From Chytridium lagenaria (Eukaryota > Chytridiomycota > Chytridiomycetes > Chytridiales > Chytridiaceae), in the NCBI GenBank assembly GCA_025449115.1, contig JAHLKC010000035.1:232593-296592 (forward strand): 64,000 bases of DNA, written 5' to 3'. The notes under the pieces were generated by a model, which saw only the letters and a program-made list of their open reading frames with translations, had not been told where the DNA came from and did no database searches. Each line of letters begins with the position of its first letter. Position 1 is the stretch's first letter. Below, in pieces: positions 21,457-33,512 of this stretch. Both the position numbers and the translations under genes were made by a program.

Positions 21457-23190
21457 TTCTTTTCAAATTCAAAGAAGTCTGTTTATCAATGTTCTGCGTT
21501 CGTCCGTTGAAAGACTATTCTAAGGAGGGAGAAGGGTAGTTGCGGACAAAGAAGGATTAGGAGCAGTCACCGAAAGACACCATCATATGCCAAACATCAA
21601 AGCTCGCATTTCGCCCAACAACCAAAGCACATCGTTTGCAGGGGGTGGAGCAGAGCAACTGATGGTTCACGTTGTCCACCTTACAGCCATGGGCCCCATC
21701 TGTCTCACACTCCCGTCAAAAATAAAAAAAATGAAGCCCCACCCATGCACGAAATCAAAGCAACAAGCCTTACCTAAGCACCTGTACGTCGTTTGATCCC
21801 AAGGGCCGATACGATGTCGTATCTTCTATCGCTGTCCTGCCCTATCCTGTCTATGACGTGTATGTCGTCTATGTAGAGGTTCTATAAAGGATGGCAAAGA
21901 AAATAAAGACGAAGGTTCAGCAGTCCATTCACAAATAAAGCGGATCTTGCGAGTTTGTGTGAGAGCAAAAGGAAAAACCGCAAAACCATAAACCCAAGCA
22001 TCGCGCCTCCCGCCGCCCCAACAGTATACGTAGCTCGAATTCCCGTTGGTCCATAGTGCGTACTTTCGCCCAAAAGGTTGCCACAGTGTTGGTGGAACGC
22101 AATCATCAACACACCAATAACGCCATGTTTCAGACTTGATCCATCCCCAATCACTACTAAAACCCATCTCAGCCTTTCTGAGCTCCGACCAATACGGCCT
22201 CTTTAAAATGATGGTTCGCCTTATGTATAGAAAGAAAAGATCAAAACAAAATGGTATGAAGATTGCAAATCAGTATCCATCTTGGTCCGGTGCGAGAACT
22301 TCGGGCAGGCTGCTCCCAAGCGCCGACGCAAAGAGAACAAGTGGAAAGGGGGGTATAATAGTTTAGCGTACAAAGAAAGCTCACCAGCTGGGGTCTTAGT
22401 TACAAATTTTGGCGCGGAGTGGTGGGCTTCTCCCAAATCAAGTTCTCAAAGCCAAATTATCGAAAACAAGCCGATCCAGCGGCTCGCGCGAGGTCCAGGA
22501 ATGGAAAGGCAATCCTCAAAGGCCACTATCTGCGATGCATTCACCGTAACCAGCAACTTGGATTGCCAGTTTGTCCCTTCTAGTGCCTACTTGTACGTTG
22601 TATATATGACTTTGGCCCCTTGATAGTCCAAAAATAAACCAGCCTATAGGCAACCGCAGTAACTTGGAGACGGAATATGCCGAGGTAAGATTCAAGCAAG
22701 CCTCTGCCCAAGAAGCTCCTCTCGAGACCGAAGACGGAATGGATTCTCTTTCGTTGGTTGGTGGCTGCGAGAAATGGCGTATTCCCAAAAAGGGTTTCGA
22801 TATAAATAAAGGTTTCACACAACCGCAACTGTGTCCTTCTTGGCTCAGAAATAGGACAGATGCGACGTCCTTCCCCCTGCCTCGCGTCTTCATTCACCTT
22901 ACTTTCATTGTCAACAATAGTTCGGGGGAGGGGGGGGTTCGCTGCACTTTCAGACTTTTTATATCAAAAAGGATTGGATAAGAGGCCAGGTCCAAAACCA
23001 TTTCATCATCAACACGGATTAAAAATAAAAAGAAAAGAAAGAAAAGGAAGAAACTTGACAAAAAACCAACACTATCGAAAACGGTCTAATCAAAAAGCAA
23101 CGACAACGAGGCCGACATAACAGGAAATTACATGATTTTAGAACAAAAAGTAACTACGAAAGAATTTGATACAATACAACATTCGTACAT
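21457..23190. other. Long spacer with one possible small membrane-protein ORF
   Basis: These 1.7 kb lie between the start of the Ser/Gln-rich gene and the end of UBC6. Only 21882-22154 (-) looks protein-like (listed separately). Minus-strand frames around 22516-22893 are open but unrecognised. The remainder shows only A-rich runs. Confidence 0.4.
21882..22154 (-). CDS. Possible small multi-pass membrane protein (hypothetical)
   Basis: The open frame reads HGVIGVLMIAFHQHCGNLLG, then YGPTGIRATYTVGAAGGAML and GFMVLRFFLLLSHKLARS. This gives two or three hydrophobic segments separated by polar loops, more like a real protein than random sequence. The frame just upstream (RPYWSELRKAEMGFSSDWGW, about 22140-22200) could be its preceding part in another frame. 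I do not recognise a family. It could be a small ER or mitochondrial membrane protein; neither start nor exon structure is certain. Confidence 0.35.
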   Translation of the reverse strand: MIGDGSSLKHGVIGVLMIAFHQHCGNLLGESTHYGPTGIRATYTVGAAGGAMLGFMVLRFFLLLSHKLARSALFVNGLLNLRLYFLCHPL

Positions 23191-24470
23191 TCAAGCACCC
23201 ATTCGCACCTTCCCACCATTATTCCCTTCCACAGCAACCCTATTCAACACCTTGACAATAATCAAGTACAGCACCACAGCTACAATGACCAAACCCCATG
23301 CTCTTGACCTCACTGCAGAGAGCGCGTTCGAAAAGACAAGGGTGACGGTGGCAACTGGTGCTGCGGCTGATGCAAGTTTAGTGTTGGTCGTGGAGGAAGA
23401 TGTGAGCTTCTTTTTGGTAGCATTGTGATGAAGAGCACCACTAGCAGTTGCGGGACTTGATGGGTCGAGCTTTGGTGTATTCATATCTGTTTCGTCGGGG
23501 GGTACATCTTTGCCGTACTGCCCGTCGCCGCGCACCGTCAGCGAGGCTGTTTGTCTCAGAAGATATGACAGAAAGGGGCGTTGGAATGGCGATTTCGGGA
23601 GAAATGACGGGAAGCTGCTCAATACAGAGCTCGGGGAAGACGGCTAGTTTATTAAGTAAAAAATACTAATTGCATGTGTAAACTATACCTTTAAATTTCG
23701 GGTTTTTCATATTCCATGCATGCGAATTCTTTGCCAAAATACGCTTTTCGTCAATAGTGGTTTTGATACTTCCGGTTGTTGGAGTGTCTTCAAGCTAATA
23801 ATAAAAGTGGTGTTAATCATGAAACGCTTCACAATGTAAAACGTACCATGAAGCTCAAAAGGCCTGTCAAAATAGTCGCTACTGACCAAGCAGGGTTCCA
23901 TGAAGCGGCTGATAAAATATGTCAATAAGACTTGGCAAGTAAATTAAGAAAGGAAAGAAGCAGACAGGGACAAATGTTTTAAAAGCAAAAAATTCAGGTA
24001 CTAAGTAAATACAAAAACTGCTTACGGTGGTAATCGCTCATGGACAGGCAGAGGCGATAGTCAGTTTGAAATCGGCCTAAGCAGCAGTAGTTAGCTTGAA
24101 ACTGCAAATCATGGGTGGATACGAAATGGACAAGAGATTAGAACGAACCATTTGGTGTGATCATCCTAATAGCAGGAGGTTTGAAGGGATAGGAATCTTA
24201 TCAAAGATAAGAGATTAGAAACAGCTACACCATGTTATGCAATTCATACCTGGAAAAATCAATTTCCCATGATATTCACCACCAGCATATGGTGAGTCGG
24301 CAGGTCCGCGAACTACGTAATGCCTGAATACATTTAGACTAGATCAAATTCGATCCTTACCATTCAAGAATGTTATCTTCCAGAGGTTTTGCTTGAATGT
24401 ACGGAGGCGGATTCTGGGTGATGAGCATGTATTCCTTCGTAAGGCGCTTGTAGGCTCCCTTTGATGCCAT
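23191..24470 (-). CDS. UBC6: ER-anchored ubiquitin-conjugating enzyme UBC6 (UBE2J2 type)
   Basis: Ubc6 is a tail-anchored E2 of ER-associated degradation, working with Doa10-type E3 ligases. It starts [20 protein letters not shown] and continues [36 protein letters not shown], the active-site block [11 protein letters not shown] (catalytic Cys) and [20 protein letters not shown] Ser/Thr-rich linker follows, and the C-terminal anchor [19 protein letters not shown] ends close to the stop at 23191. This is exactly the UBC6 layout. At least six small introns interrupt it. One frame break is needed near 23600, just before the linker. It is divergent from the CRAL-TRIO gene. Confidence 0.92.
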
Positions 24471-24665
24471 CTTGAATGTGTTGTGGCACTTGTATCCTCT
24501 CTATATGGAAAAAATCATTGTGAAGAAAGTGAGCCAAAGTATTCAAATATATGGTTCCAGCTGTAAGAGAAGCAGAGCACACATTCCTCTCAAGAAGCGC
24601 TTTCATTCAACACCCCATGTGTTCACATCGTCAAAAAAAGACTGTCTTATCGTACCGCCACCCGC

Positions 24666-25019
24666 CTATCCACCACATCCCTCATCATTCAATAGGGTAC
24701 CCCAAACAAAACAACCTGCTATTTCAATGCCATCCATTACCAGTTCATCATCCCGAATGATGCTCCTGTTCAGCAGACTAGCTAATAACCTACCTACAAA
24801 CGATCGTCGTGAAACCTTAAAGTAAGATGCCAGTGGTATTGAGTATCGCTCAAGTCCCTTGGCAATGATGCAGCAGCCGTGATAAAGCTGCTTTGGTACA
24901 GTGTATGTGCGCAATGCTCCCAGACGCAATTTAACCCCTTGCAGGTCTAGAGGCTGATGGGGGCAAGCGGCAAAATCACAACACTGAGGTTTCACCACCC
25001 CAAATTTCAGCTTTCTCAA
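24666..25019 (-). CDS. Possible small ORF between UBC6 and the CRAL-TRIO gene (hypothetical)
   Basis: This is a 117-codon open frame with a protein-like middle (GVKLRLGALRTYTVPKQLYH, GLERYSIPLASYFKVSRRSF) followed by a gtaggt donor near 24803. No family is recognised. It sits in the divergent promoter region of UBC6 (-) and the CRAL-TRIO gene (+), so it may be only a chance ORF or a UBC6 5' exon. Confidence 0.25.
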   Translation of the reverse strand: MRKLKFGVVKPQCCDFAACPHQPLDLQGVKLRLGALRTYTVPKQLYHGCCIIAKGLERYSIPLASYFKVSRRSFVGRLLASLLNRSIIRDDELVMDGIEIAGCFVWGTLLNDEGCGG

Positions 25020-25140
25020 TCATCCTATCAAAAACTCTTTTGACGACGGCCCTCGCGCATTTCAGCCCATCACACCCCTTTGCAAACCAACGACACGCCC
25101 ACTCTTCAAAGGCAAGCTGGACTCTGGAAATACCTCAGCC

Positions 25141-27360
25141 ATGGCAAAGGTTGGCCCATCGCCTTCGCCTTCACCTGCCGTCTCTGGCTCAACTGTGAGC
25201 CTTATGAGCGTCTCTGGCATTGTATTTGACGTGGTCGATGATGCAAAGACGGCTGCTGCTGATTTAGATACAGCAAAGGCAGAGTATCATATTTTATATT
25301 CTTGATCACATGTAGACGCTGTGCACGAGCTGATTGACTGACTTTCAAAACAGGCTTTCCTGTCCACAGTCCGCGAACTCTACAGGGAAGACAATGTGGA
25401 TGCTTTCAACGACCTCGAATTGGTCAAGTACCTTTTAGTCCAAAAGGGTCATATCGGCAAAGCCATGTCTGCTTTAGCAGAAACTTTAACCTGGAGAAAA
25501 ACGTTTGGCACAGATACAACCTTACTGGATTCGGAAGATTTTAGCGATTTGGAAGCTACTGGGAAGGCTCAATTTTTTGGGAAAGCCCGTGATGGAACTC
25601 CTATCCTCGTTATCAACCTTTCTCGACACCTCACGCCAAAGGATGCTGCAGCTAAGGAGCGCGAGATTCGGTATATGATATATGTTGTTTGAAAAGGCAC
25701 GAAGAGACGGGTGAGTCCTCCAGAATGTCCATGAGAATTGACGTTTTGTTAATACATGCACCCTTTACATTGTTATAGAATACTTGTCGATAAAATGACC
25801 GTTATCGTAGATCGAAGCAATGGAAACAGTGGACAGGCAGACTCCTCTTTGATAAAGGCTGTTGTGCCGCTATTCCAAAAGCACTTTCCCGAAAGACTTG
25901 CTCGGATGATTATATTTCCAACAAACACTTGGTTTTGGATGTTTTGGAAAGTTGCTAAAGTGTTTATCGATCCAGCCACTGTTTTGAAGGTACTTTTATT
26001 TCATGTTTATAATTCTTCCTATCATTTTGTCCTTATGATGAATTTTTTTAAGATTGACATTAAAGACGGAGCCACCTCGCTTGCAGCTGTAATTGACAGT
26101 GACCAGTTGGTGAGAATAATTGTTTTTTTCAAATATTAACATCGATTTTTAAGTTTGACCGCTATGGAGGAACCAAAACAGATCCCTTTGAAGTTGCCAA
26201 AGCCGGTGTTATTGCTTCAGCAAAGGCAGTGATTTCAAATGCCATGACGCTTTCTCCTCCAGCAAGCCCCGACAAAACCGAGGCCGCCGCTGTCGAGAAT
26301 GGAGATGAAAGATCCACAACATCGGATGCTGCCGCCACAGATTCTTTAGACAGTAAACAACCTTTAAAACCTTTGGCGGCACCGCTTCGAAACAACTCAG
26401 CTCCTTCATCTTCCGGTGCAACCACGACTCGATCCCGTGCACCATCATTCCGGATGACATTTTGGGGATCGACTGCAACCCCCGCTAAAGAAACTCCTGC
26501 CCCATCAGCAGCGCCCTCGGCTTCTGCCTCTCCAACCAGTAGTACCACCACACCTGGCCCGCCTTTATTCAATGCAGGTATTTCGCATTCCCCTGCAACC
26601 GGACCTTCCGCAACAGCCGCAATCCCAGTGACAGTTACCATTCATATACCCACAACATCCCACGTTCCTCTGTCTTCTCATCACTGACTTCCGCAAGATC
26701 CTTTCAAAACCTTCGCCATGCCGCATCCGCTTCCTCCTCTTCCACCGCCGCGGGATCGAATTCCCGTTGTCTGACTCCCAGCCCGCGCTCCACCCTGGTG
26801 CTTTCAATGTGGTGTTGAGGAAATTTGGGCAGCCCATCAGACTTGGACTCTCAGAGTTCTGCGGCCTTAAGCGAGAGGCCCCTCCGACCGACTCGTCTTT
26901 ACTAGCCTCTAAATCGTCGAAACATTTTTACGGCATAGGTGTTCGGAAACCCGCTTCAGTTCCCTCTGGAGGCTCTATACCAGGAACGTCAAGCAAGCAG
27001 AGCTCAGCTTCAACAAACGTCGAAACTGCAAAGAGGACCAATTCGGCACCGGTTTCGGCTATTCAGACAACTGAACCTGAGTTGCCGCCATTGCAGCCAC
27101 GTGATAGTTTAGCGGCATCTCCGTCGCCTGTGTCGTTCACGTCGTCGTCGTCCTTTTCCGATCTTCACCAGGACGGATTGATTGGTGGAGACGAGAAGGA
27201 TGTTGATGAAGCAAAGTTGGAGGAACCAAAGGAAAGTGCGACACAGAAAGAGATTGTTCCTGTTTCTGTCGTGTCAGAAATTCCTTTTCGACGGACTCAT
27301 ATGAAGGAGGAGACCACTGATAGCGAGATTTTGGAGATACTGGAGAAGGAACTCGTTTAA
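25141..27360 (+). CDS. CRAL-TRIO (Sec14-like) lipid-transfer protein
   Basis: It starts MAKVGPSPSPSPAVSGS. The N-terminal CRAL-TRIO helices (LVKYLLVQKGHIGKAM, LAETLTWRKTFG) are followed by the lipid-binding core: FFGKARDGTPILVINLSRH, KMTVIVDRSNG, VVPLFQKHFPERLARMI, FPTNTWFWMFWKVAKVFIDP and, after an intron, DGATSLAAVIDSDQL then FDRYGG. Sec14 proteins present phosphatidylinositol or phosphatidylcholine to kinases and shuttle lipids between membranes. A long Ser/Pro/Ala tail (26230-27360) is unusual for yeast Sec14 and probably disordered. Introns are near 25275-25354, 25705-25780, 25990-26053 and 26110-26155. Frame breaks near 25690 and 26690-26770 interrupt the reading. Membership is clear; the ligand is unknown. 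Confidence 0.85.
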
Positions 27361-27843
27361 CGCCCTCTCTCTTTTTGTTTTGAACCTATACCATTCAGTT
27401 CCTGTCATATCACCTTCTCTGTTAAATTGACATATCTATTAATCTTTTCTCTATTATTTTCTTTTCCTACGTTTGCAACGTCGTTTGTTTTCTTTTAACT
27501 TATTCCATCCCCACGGCTACGATCACGCATTGCCCTCCTTTATTTTCTTCAAGCGTAATCCAATTATGTTGATGGGAAACAGTCAAAAAACCCACAGGAA
27601 ATTCAACAAGAATTTTGATAAATTCTTGCTCTGGAATATATTTTGGTTATTTACGTTTATTACTGTAGAAGGGTAGAGGTTATTGTGTAATAAACAGTAG
27701 ATAGAGGAAAAGTGGAAAGGTAGACAGTCCAGTTCTTCCACCAACGTCAGAACTTCACTTTTCAAAGTGGAAATAGAACCGTCGGCACCACTTTATTCTT
27801 CAAACTAGAAACAGAACCGTCGATAAACACAGTCCAGATATTC
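27361..27843. other. 3' spacer with a short imperfect repeat
   Basis: T-rich 3' flank of the CRAL-TRIO gene. Around 27765-27830 the element agaaa(t/c)agaaccgtcg appears twice about 45 bp apart. No gene is recognised. Confidence 0.5.
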
Positions 27844-28230
27844 TCATGTGCAGTGGTATTCATCAGTTGAAATAAGAATGGCATGGAATATTGTGCCTGT
27901 CAACTTGTATTTCTTAGAAACATAACCCGATCCTCCCATCACAGGATCCTTCTGCTTCATCCGCTCCAACACCCTGTCAAGTAGATAAGCCATATCATCA
28001 GAGGAGCTGAGCTGCGCCATCTGTTGTCCATGAGATCTCTCTTGTCACGCAAATGGTCGCAAAGCAATTTCATCCCCATTACTGACCACTCCAGCATTGT
28101 ATTGGCTCACCACTGGTAGTATCAAAGCTTTTTATCCAGCAAGGCTACTCTGCATTGCCTATTACATTTGTTATAGGGCCGACAATGTATTTCTTGTCTA
28201 CCAAATAAAAGAAATCTTGCCATCATGATT
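27844..28230 (-). pseudogene. Unrecognised protein-like remnant
   Basis: On the minus strand a clean 58-codon frame (28020-27844) reads MAQLSSSDDMAYLLDRVLER, then MKQKDPVMGGSGYVSKKYKL, to a stop. Just upstream, in shifting frames, come VDKKYIVGPITNVIGN and NAGVVSNGDEIALRPFA. The pieces look like parts of one protein broken by indels or introns. I do not recognise the family. It could be a small gene with sequence errors or a decayed copy. Confidence 0.3.
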
Positions 28231-28442
28231 CTTTGCTCGTCTCCGTTCGTTCCTTGTTCCTTTATAACTGTATCAAGTTTAACGTTGTCACCGAAATTTC
28301 AGGTTAAAGGTCACGTACATATAGAACCAGTATACTTACAAGAATTTTTTGCCTCTACTCCTCAAGAGGAGAAGTAGGGCCACAAATGTAATAAAGGGGC
28401 CGGGGTAGTGTAAAGTAATAAATAAAAGAAGGATTATAGGCG

Positions 28443-29065
28443 TTACGGGGCTTGTTGTCGTCCTGCTAATCGCTGAGGAACTGGGCCGTGGAGAGGGTGC
28501 TGCCTCCCTTCCGCCTGATTGATGCAGCACAGCATGATGACGATGGACGCCATAAAGTCCCTGTTCCATGTAGTGAAGCAATTCTGGCAATGCAACACTG
28601 AGTGGATACGGACTCTTTGAATAGATCTTACGTTCTTTACGTTATCCCTTTGATGATGATGATACGATGAATAGAAAAAAAAGGTGGTGAGTTGGTTAAG
28701 TGATCGTGGGTGTGATGGAGTGCTGATGAGGGATTAGACATATATATACCGAACTCGCTGGCATCGACACACTGATGAAGACAGCCGCTCGTCCTGCGTT
28801 AGCATCGTCACGCTCTTCTTTTTGCTGATGAAGCGCATGATCTTTTTAATAGCGCCTTTGCATTTTCCGCGAATACGTGATGTCACGGATGATTTCGAGA
28901 AGAAGGATACGCCGCTCCCGGCAACGACCACAGCATTTTCTTGACCTAGTTGGTCATCATTCGTGTTAGTCTTGGTTTCAGGGGAAGTTTTTTAAATATT
29001 TTTTAGAAAAAAACAGGGTTTTTATATTATGTACCTCTTGTAACGATTTCACTAATCTCCTCCAT
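28443..29065 (-). CDS. Possible three-exon small protein (hypothetical)
   Basis: Reading minus from 29065: MEEISEIVTR, an intron with gtacat...ctag ends, then GQENAVVVAGSGVSFFSKSS, a Lys-rich helix GAIKKIMRFISKKKS and CRCQRVR. A second intron (gtatat...gtaag, about 120 nt) leads in phase to a hydrophobic stretch (FMASIVIMLCCI) and a stop at 28443. The splice phases agree, which is the main support. The frame is short and no family is recognised. An alternative frame of the last exon also contains a membrane-like segment. Confidence 0.3.
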
Positions 29066-29389
29066 TGCCCTCAACTATTTACAGTACAAGGTGAATCTTC
29101 GAGCACGCTTACGAAGGTTATACGCGTAAATGTCCTATTCAACGTTGTTACTATCCAGTTTCATATATTCGCTCAGTTCAATCTCGACACCTCGAAATGT
29201 TGCAACTTGACGACCGAGTGGTCTAAGAGACCAGCAACAGCTGTCGTAATCTTTGAAGAAGGTGTCTTGTATAGCGTATCGCGCAACTTTTGAATAAATA
29301 AATAAATAAAATCACGATGAATGTATTTCTCGTTCAGTGTCTGTTGATTGAAAAAGTGAAATAACATTTTTGGATGTTGGTTGTCAGCC

Positions 29390-29410
29390 TTTTTTTTTTT
29401 TTTTTTTTTT
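29390..29410. repeat. Poly-T tract (21 T) just upstream of the RRP7 start
   Basis: An uninterrupted T run 26 bp before the RRP7 ATG. It resembles the poly(dT) nucleosome-excluding promoter elements of fungi, or a long homopolymer whose length is unreliable. Confidence 0.7.
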
Positions 29411-29435
29411 GACATTTCTTTCCACACTCATTTTG

Positions 29436-30951
29436 ATGCCAACAGCAAAGAAGTCGAAAGGAGCTCCAGTGGCCATGAAGAAGGCAAAGGGATCTGGGGT
29501 TTCAAAGCCTACTGGTGCGGTACTTAAAAATACCGCGGGTCTAGCGAAGGTGATTGGAAAGAGACCTCCTGCAAAGGGAGCATCAAAGAAGGCAGATGTT
29601 GTCACGGTGAAGGGTAGCCGCGGGAAGCAGGGTCAATTTGCAAGAAATGGTGCTAATACAAGTAAAAACGAAAAAAGGCGGATACAGCAAGATGAGGAAG
29701 AGGTGGAGGAAGATAATGAAGAGGAAGAACTGGAGGGTCATGGAGAGGCTGACAGTGATAGCCGAGAGGACGGTAATGATGGGGAACAGGATGAGGAGGA
29801 AGGAAATGGAATGATCGCCAATGACGATGACCAGCGGAGGAATCTCGGCCAAATCTACAGCAGCAAAAGTCAAAGCCAGCACCGCCGAAGTCAAAACTTG
29901 AGGAAGAAGAAGCTGCTGCTTTGGAAAAAGTCAGCGGCTTCATCATCCTACTATTACCATGCCTCCCGTCAACATCATCCGCCCGAAAACCGACTTCTCA
30001 CCTTTGACAAAGCACATTAGCAAGGAGGAGGCTGAAAAGCTCGCAAACCCGTTCCCGTCACTCACCATCTCTTTCCGACTCCATAACACCAAAGCGTCCG
30101 ATGCCGATAGGTACCCCAAGGGCCGCACCTTATTCCTTTGCAACGTTCCATCGGATGCCTCGGAACGGCATTTTAGACGTATTTTTAGACGTTGTGGACC
30201 GGTGAGAGGGTTCTTTTTCTAAACGTCCCCCAGGATCGACTGTTGGGCTTTCTGGAGGACATGCGCATGTTGTCTTCTTTGAGGAGGAGGCTGCGCAAAG
30301 GGCACTTGGCATGAGGGCAAGAAAAGAAATTGGTCGGCGGCGTTGGAGATGGGCTTGGAAGAAGGCGACACTCCCTACTATGGTGACGGATTGTACAGTG
30401 AGTATCCTGTTATCATAACTTTTGTATGTTTTTAATTTTGTTATGGTGTTGATGCCGGTACGGTGCTGACTCCTTTTTTTCTATTTTGCAGAATGGGTCG
30501 CCATGCATCAAGTCGCGCACCCTCCATTAGACCAGCTCGAAGCTGAAGTGAACGAGTTCATGGAGAGGTTTGAAGAAATGGAAGAGGAGAAGGCTAGACA
30601 GATCGCGGCACGCAGGAATCTTCCTGATGAGGATGGTTTCATTACCGTCACCAAAGGCCCTGGGCGTAAGGGTAAGGCAGCATCCGAAGCGTCGATGGAC
30701 AAGCGCGACAGGAAGCCTAAAAAGAAGGAAGTCGTGGACTTTTACAGATTCCAAATGCGCGAGACGAAGAGAAACCGTGAGTTATTGTTTTTAATTTTGT
30801 CTCTTAATACATTTATGCGGCCGTTCCTTTCTTGGGTATTGACATAATATTTCTATCTTCGATAGAACTGGCGGAACTGAAGCAGAAGTTCGAGGAAGAC
30901 AAGAGCCGCATTGAACAGATGAAGGCCAAGCGCAAGTTTAAGCCTTATTAG
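29436..30951 (+). CDS. RRP7: Ribosome biogenesis protein RRP7
   Basis: Rrp7 is a component of the UtpC complex of the small-subunit processome, needed for 18S rRNA maturation. An N-terminal Lys/Glu-rich region (MPTAKKSKGAPVAMKKAKG and a long acidic run) precedes the family core. The core has RTLFLCNVPSDASERHFRRIF (RRM-like), GHAHVVFFEEEAAQRAL, then after an intron (30398-30491) WVAMHQVAHPPLDQLEAEV, LPDEDGFITVTKGPGRKG, DFYRFQMRETKRN, and after intron 30778-30865 LAELKQKFEEDKSRIEQMKA and KRKFKPY with TAG at 30949-30951. The ending is diagnostic. A 32-nt intron is possible at 30202-30233. Frame breaks near 29890-29960 and 30235 are needed. The N-terminal part is inferred to belong to the same gene because LEKVSGFI joins it to the core. 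Confidence 0.88.
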
Positions 30952-31187
30952 ACGCGCCAACCAAGGTCTTATATTTTTGTTTTTCGTCAACCAGTCGCGT
31001 TGAAGCCTGAAGTGGTCCAATCAGCCCAATATAGAAAACAATGTTGAATCAGTCATTATATAACCTGAACAGTCCGAGGTTCAACTTTATAACCAAAGTT
31101 CGGTGCGGCCTCAATATCGCTGTCACCATCATTCACACTGCACTAAGCATCAGATAGAGAACCACGACTGGCCCACTCCTTATCAGC

Positions 31188-33512
31188 ATGGCCGACTCCA
31201 GTGATCCTCCGTCTGCGAATCCATTGAGAGAGACAGCAACTGAGCCGTCCACAATCCATATCTCTGCTTTAGCTCCACAAGTGGACTCGTTGCCTGTACA
31301 TGCAGAAACAGCAATCAAAACACTGGCCTTAACCGTGTCGGATGTCGATTCTAAAGATGACCTTTCTTTGGCCAGCCTGGCAGCAAAAGATCCAACACTC
31401 GTGTCAATTAGAATCAGAAAGTCATTTCATTCAGAGAATAATCGCCGTCTACTTAATTTACCACGAGGCGATGATGGTAAGCCTTTATTTTTAAAACCTT
31501 CGACTTATTCCTCTTCATAATAAGTCGACGATGATGATGATGAAAAACCCTTGTCACGAACGCCATCACGAAAGAAGGGAGATACCGAAGGAAAACCACA
31601 AATTATGATTAAAGAGTCCGCATCATCCCCAAAGCCTGAACGAAGAGGAGTTGAGATCTCGAATGCTTTCGAGACTTCCGGCAATAAAGTCGCTGTTGAC
31701 GGAAAGTCTAGTACTGCAGCGTCGCCTCGGCCAGACAGGAAAATAACAGTTCAAGCTTATCTTCAAGGCTTGGAGCCTGTTCGAGCTCTAGAGGTCAGCG
31801 CTCCGGCTTCACCGAAAACAGAGAGAAAAGCTATTCACCGAGGCGATGTAACCCCTTGACCGACGTAAGATTAAGTCCCTCGGCTTCGCCTAGCATTGAA
31901 AGGAGGTCGTTTAATTTGTCAAACGGAGCCGGCGAGGGTATGGCATTGGGTGGTAGCTCATCCCCTAAACTGGAGAGGAGAAGGGGAAGGCCAAGAATCG
32001 CCGGGATTCACTCCTGGATGCCCCCAAATCCCAAGATCCCCAATTTCTCGACGAGTGTCACGTGTTCAACCCTCGACCCCGAATCCGGTCGCAGATAATG
32101 ATGTTACAATGCACTCACCTGCACCATCACCCAGCAGTATTTCTCCATGGATGGCCGGAGTTATCAGTGCTTCAAATAGCAGCTTACCTATGACGCCAGT
32201 ATTCCTGCTGGCAGCGAAAAGTCAGAAAGCATGTCTACGCTCGCGTCTCTGGGCAGCAATGATCTGTTTCAGGAGGCTGTCACTGTTAGTATTCTTCATC
32301 TTCTTCAGCTCAGAATGCACCCTTGGATGTCAGAAACGACGAGGGGTCTGCAAGGTCTTTCAGAAACTATACAGACAACAAACAATAAGTTAGAAGATGT
32401 AGAGACGCGGTTGAACAGTATCAGTAAGTTATGCAATTACGCTGGTTGTTATTTATAATGTGCTAAACAAATGTTTCCATTAGGTTTGTACAAAATGACA
32501 AAACAAATTCCGGCTCAGAAACCGGCACCATCCTCCGTGGATGGTCCATTGATGGGTCACGTTGAGCACAAAATCGAAGAAGACAACATGAGTAAAGTAG
32601 GCAGTTCGCTTGCGTACAAACAAATGCAAAAGAAACTTCAAGCACAAAAAGATGAGAAGATGAGAGCGAAAAAGAAGTTTGATTCTCCTGAGTTTAGAGG
32701 ACAGGCGCCGTCCGTTACTCATAGTTCGTCTGGAGAAACTGATCAAGTCCCTCGGTTTCGCAAAACTTGTCCTCGCTGCGATGGTATATGATCTCCGTAT
32801 TTTGTATGAGGTGTTTGATGTTAACATTGTTGATTTTTTCTCATCAAGGTCTTGGAATCGATACCAAAAAGAAACGCGATAAGAAGACAGCAAAAGGATC
32901 AAAGTCTTGCACGTGTGAGTAAAACAATACTATTTATAAAAGGTGGTAACTGACTTCGCGGCAGTGTGTAATGGAGTCGGTGTTTTAATCACTCGAGCCC
33001 ATGCTCAACATGCAATGGTAAGTTCATAAGTTCGAAATTTAAAATCGCGTAGCATTTTTAATTTAAGCGACCAAACTAAATTCTCTTCTTTTTTCTTTCG
33101 TTTTCAAGCTTTTGGCTTCGTCCATCCCGAATCTGAACTTCCCACTTGCGCGATGGGAGTTCGCTGTGCAAATTGCGCCAACTGCATGGCGTGTGAGGGC
33201 CTTGGCTTGATCAAAGAAGCCAAATCAGACAAGGAGAATTCTCCACTTCCATCTTACCTTCTGGCAGGAGGACTTCTTGCCAACAAAATATCCGCTCAGC
33301 GCAAATCCAAAATGGAGAAAGATAGTTTAGCCGTAACTTCTCCAAGGTTGAATGGAGAAGATGTTGGTAGTGTTCAAACCATTGATGGCACCCAATCACC
33401 TCACTCGGCAAGTACAGGATCTGGGTTTCATTCCCTCGTGTCGCTAAATTCAACCGGAAGCGGGGGTGGCAACCAAACATCGGAGGACATGGTTCCCGTG
33501 ACTTTGGTTTAA
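31188..33512 (+). CDS. Protein with five SP..ER repeats and a DnaJ-like CxxCxGxG cysteine region
   Basis: It starts MADSSDPPSANPLRETATEP. The N-terminal half repeats a short motif: SSPKPERRG, ASPRPDRKI, ASPKTERKA, ASPSIERRS and SSPKLERRR, proline-directed SP sites with basic residues. A predicted coiled region (SETIQTTNNKLEDVETRL, YKQMQKKLQAQKDEKM) leads to a cysteine region split by small introns: CPRCDGLG, CTLCNGVG, CSTCNAFG and, after MGVRCANCANC, MACEGLG. Four CxxCxGxG-like units are the hallmark of the zinc-binding region of type I DnaJ proteins. No J domain (HPD) is present, so this is a stand-alone Zn/Cys module, perhaps a thiol or client-binding domain. Frame breaks near 31520, 31857, 32095, 32230 and 32980 are needed. 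Function unknown. Confidence 0.6.

Noticed and set aside
26162..26641. Minus-strand Ala/Val-rich ORF of 159 codons
   Set aside because: Antisense of the Ser/Pro/Ala tail of the CRAL-TRIO gene; repetitive composition explains it.
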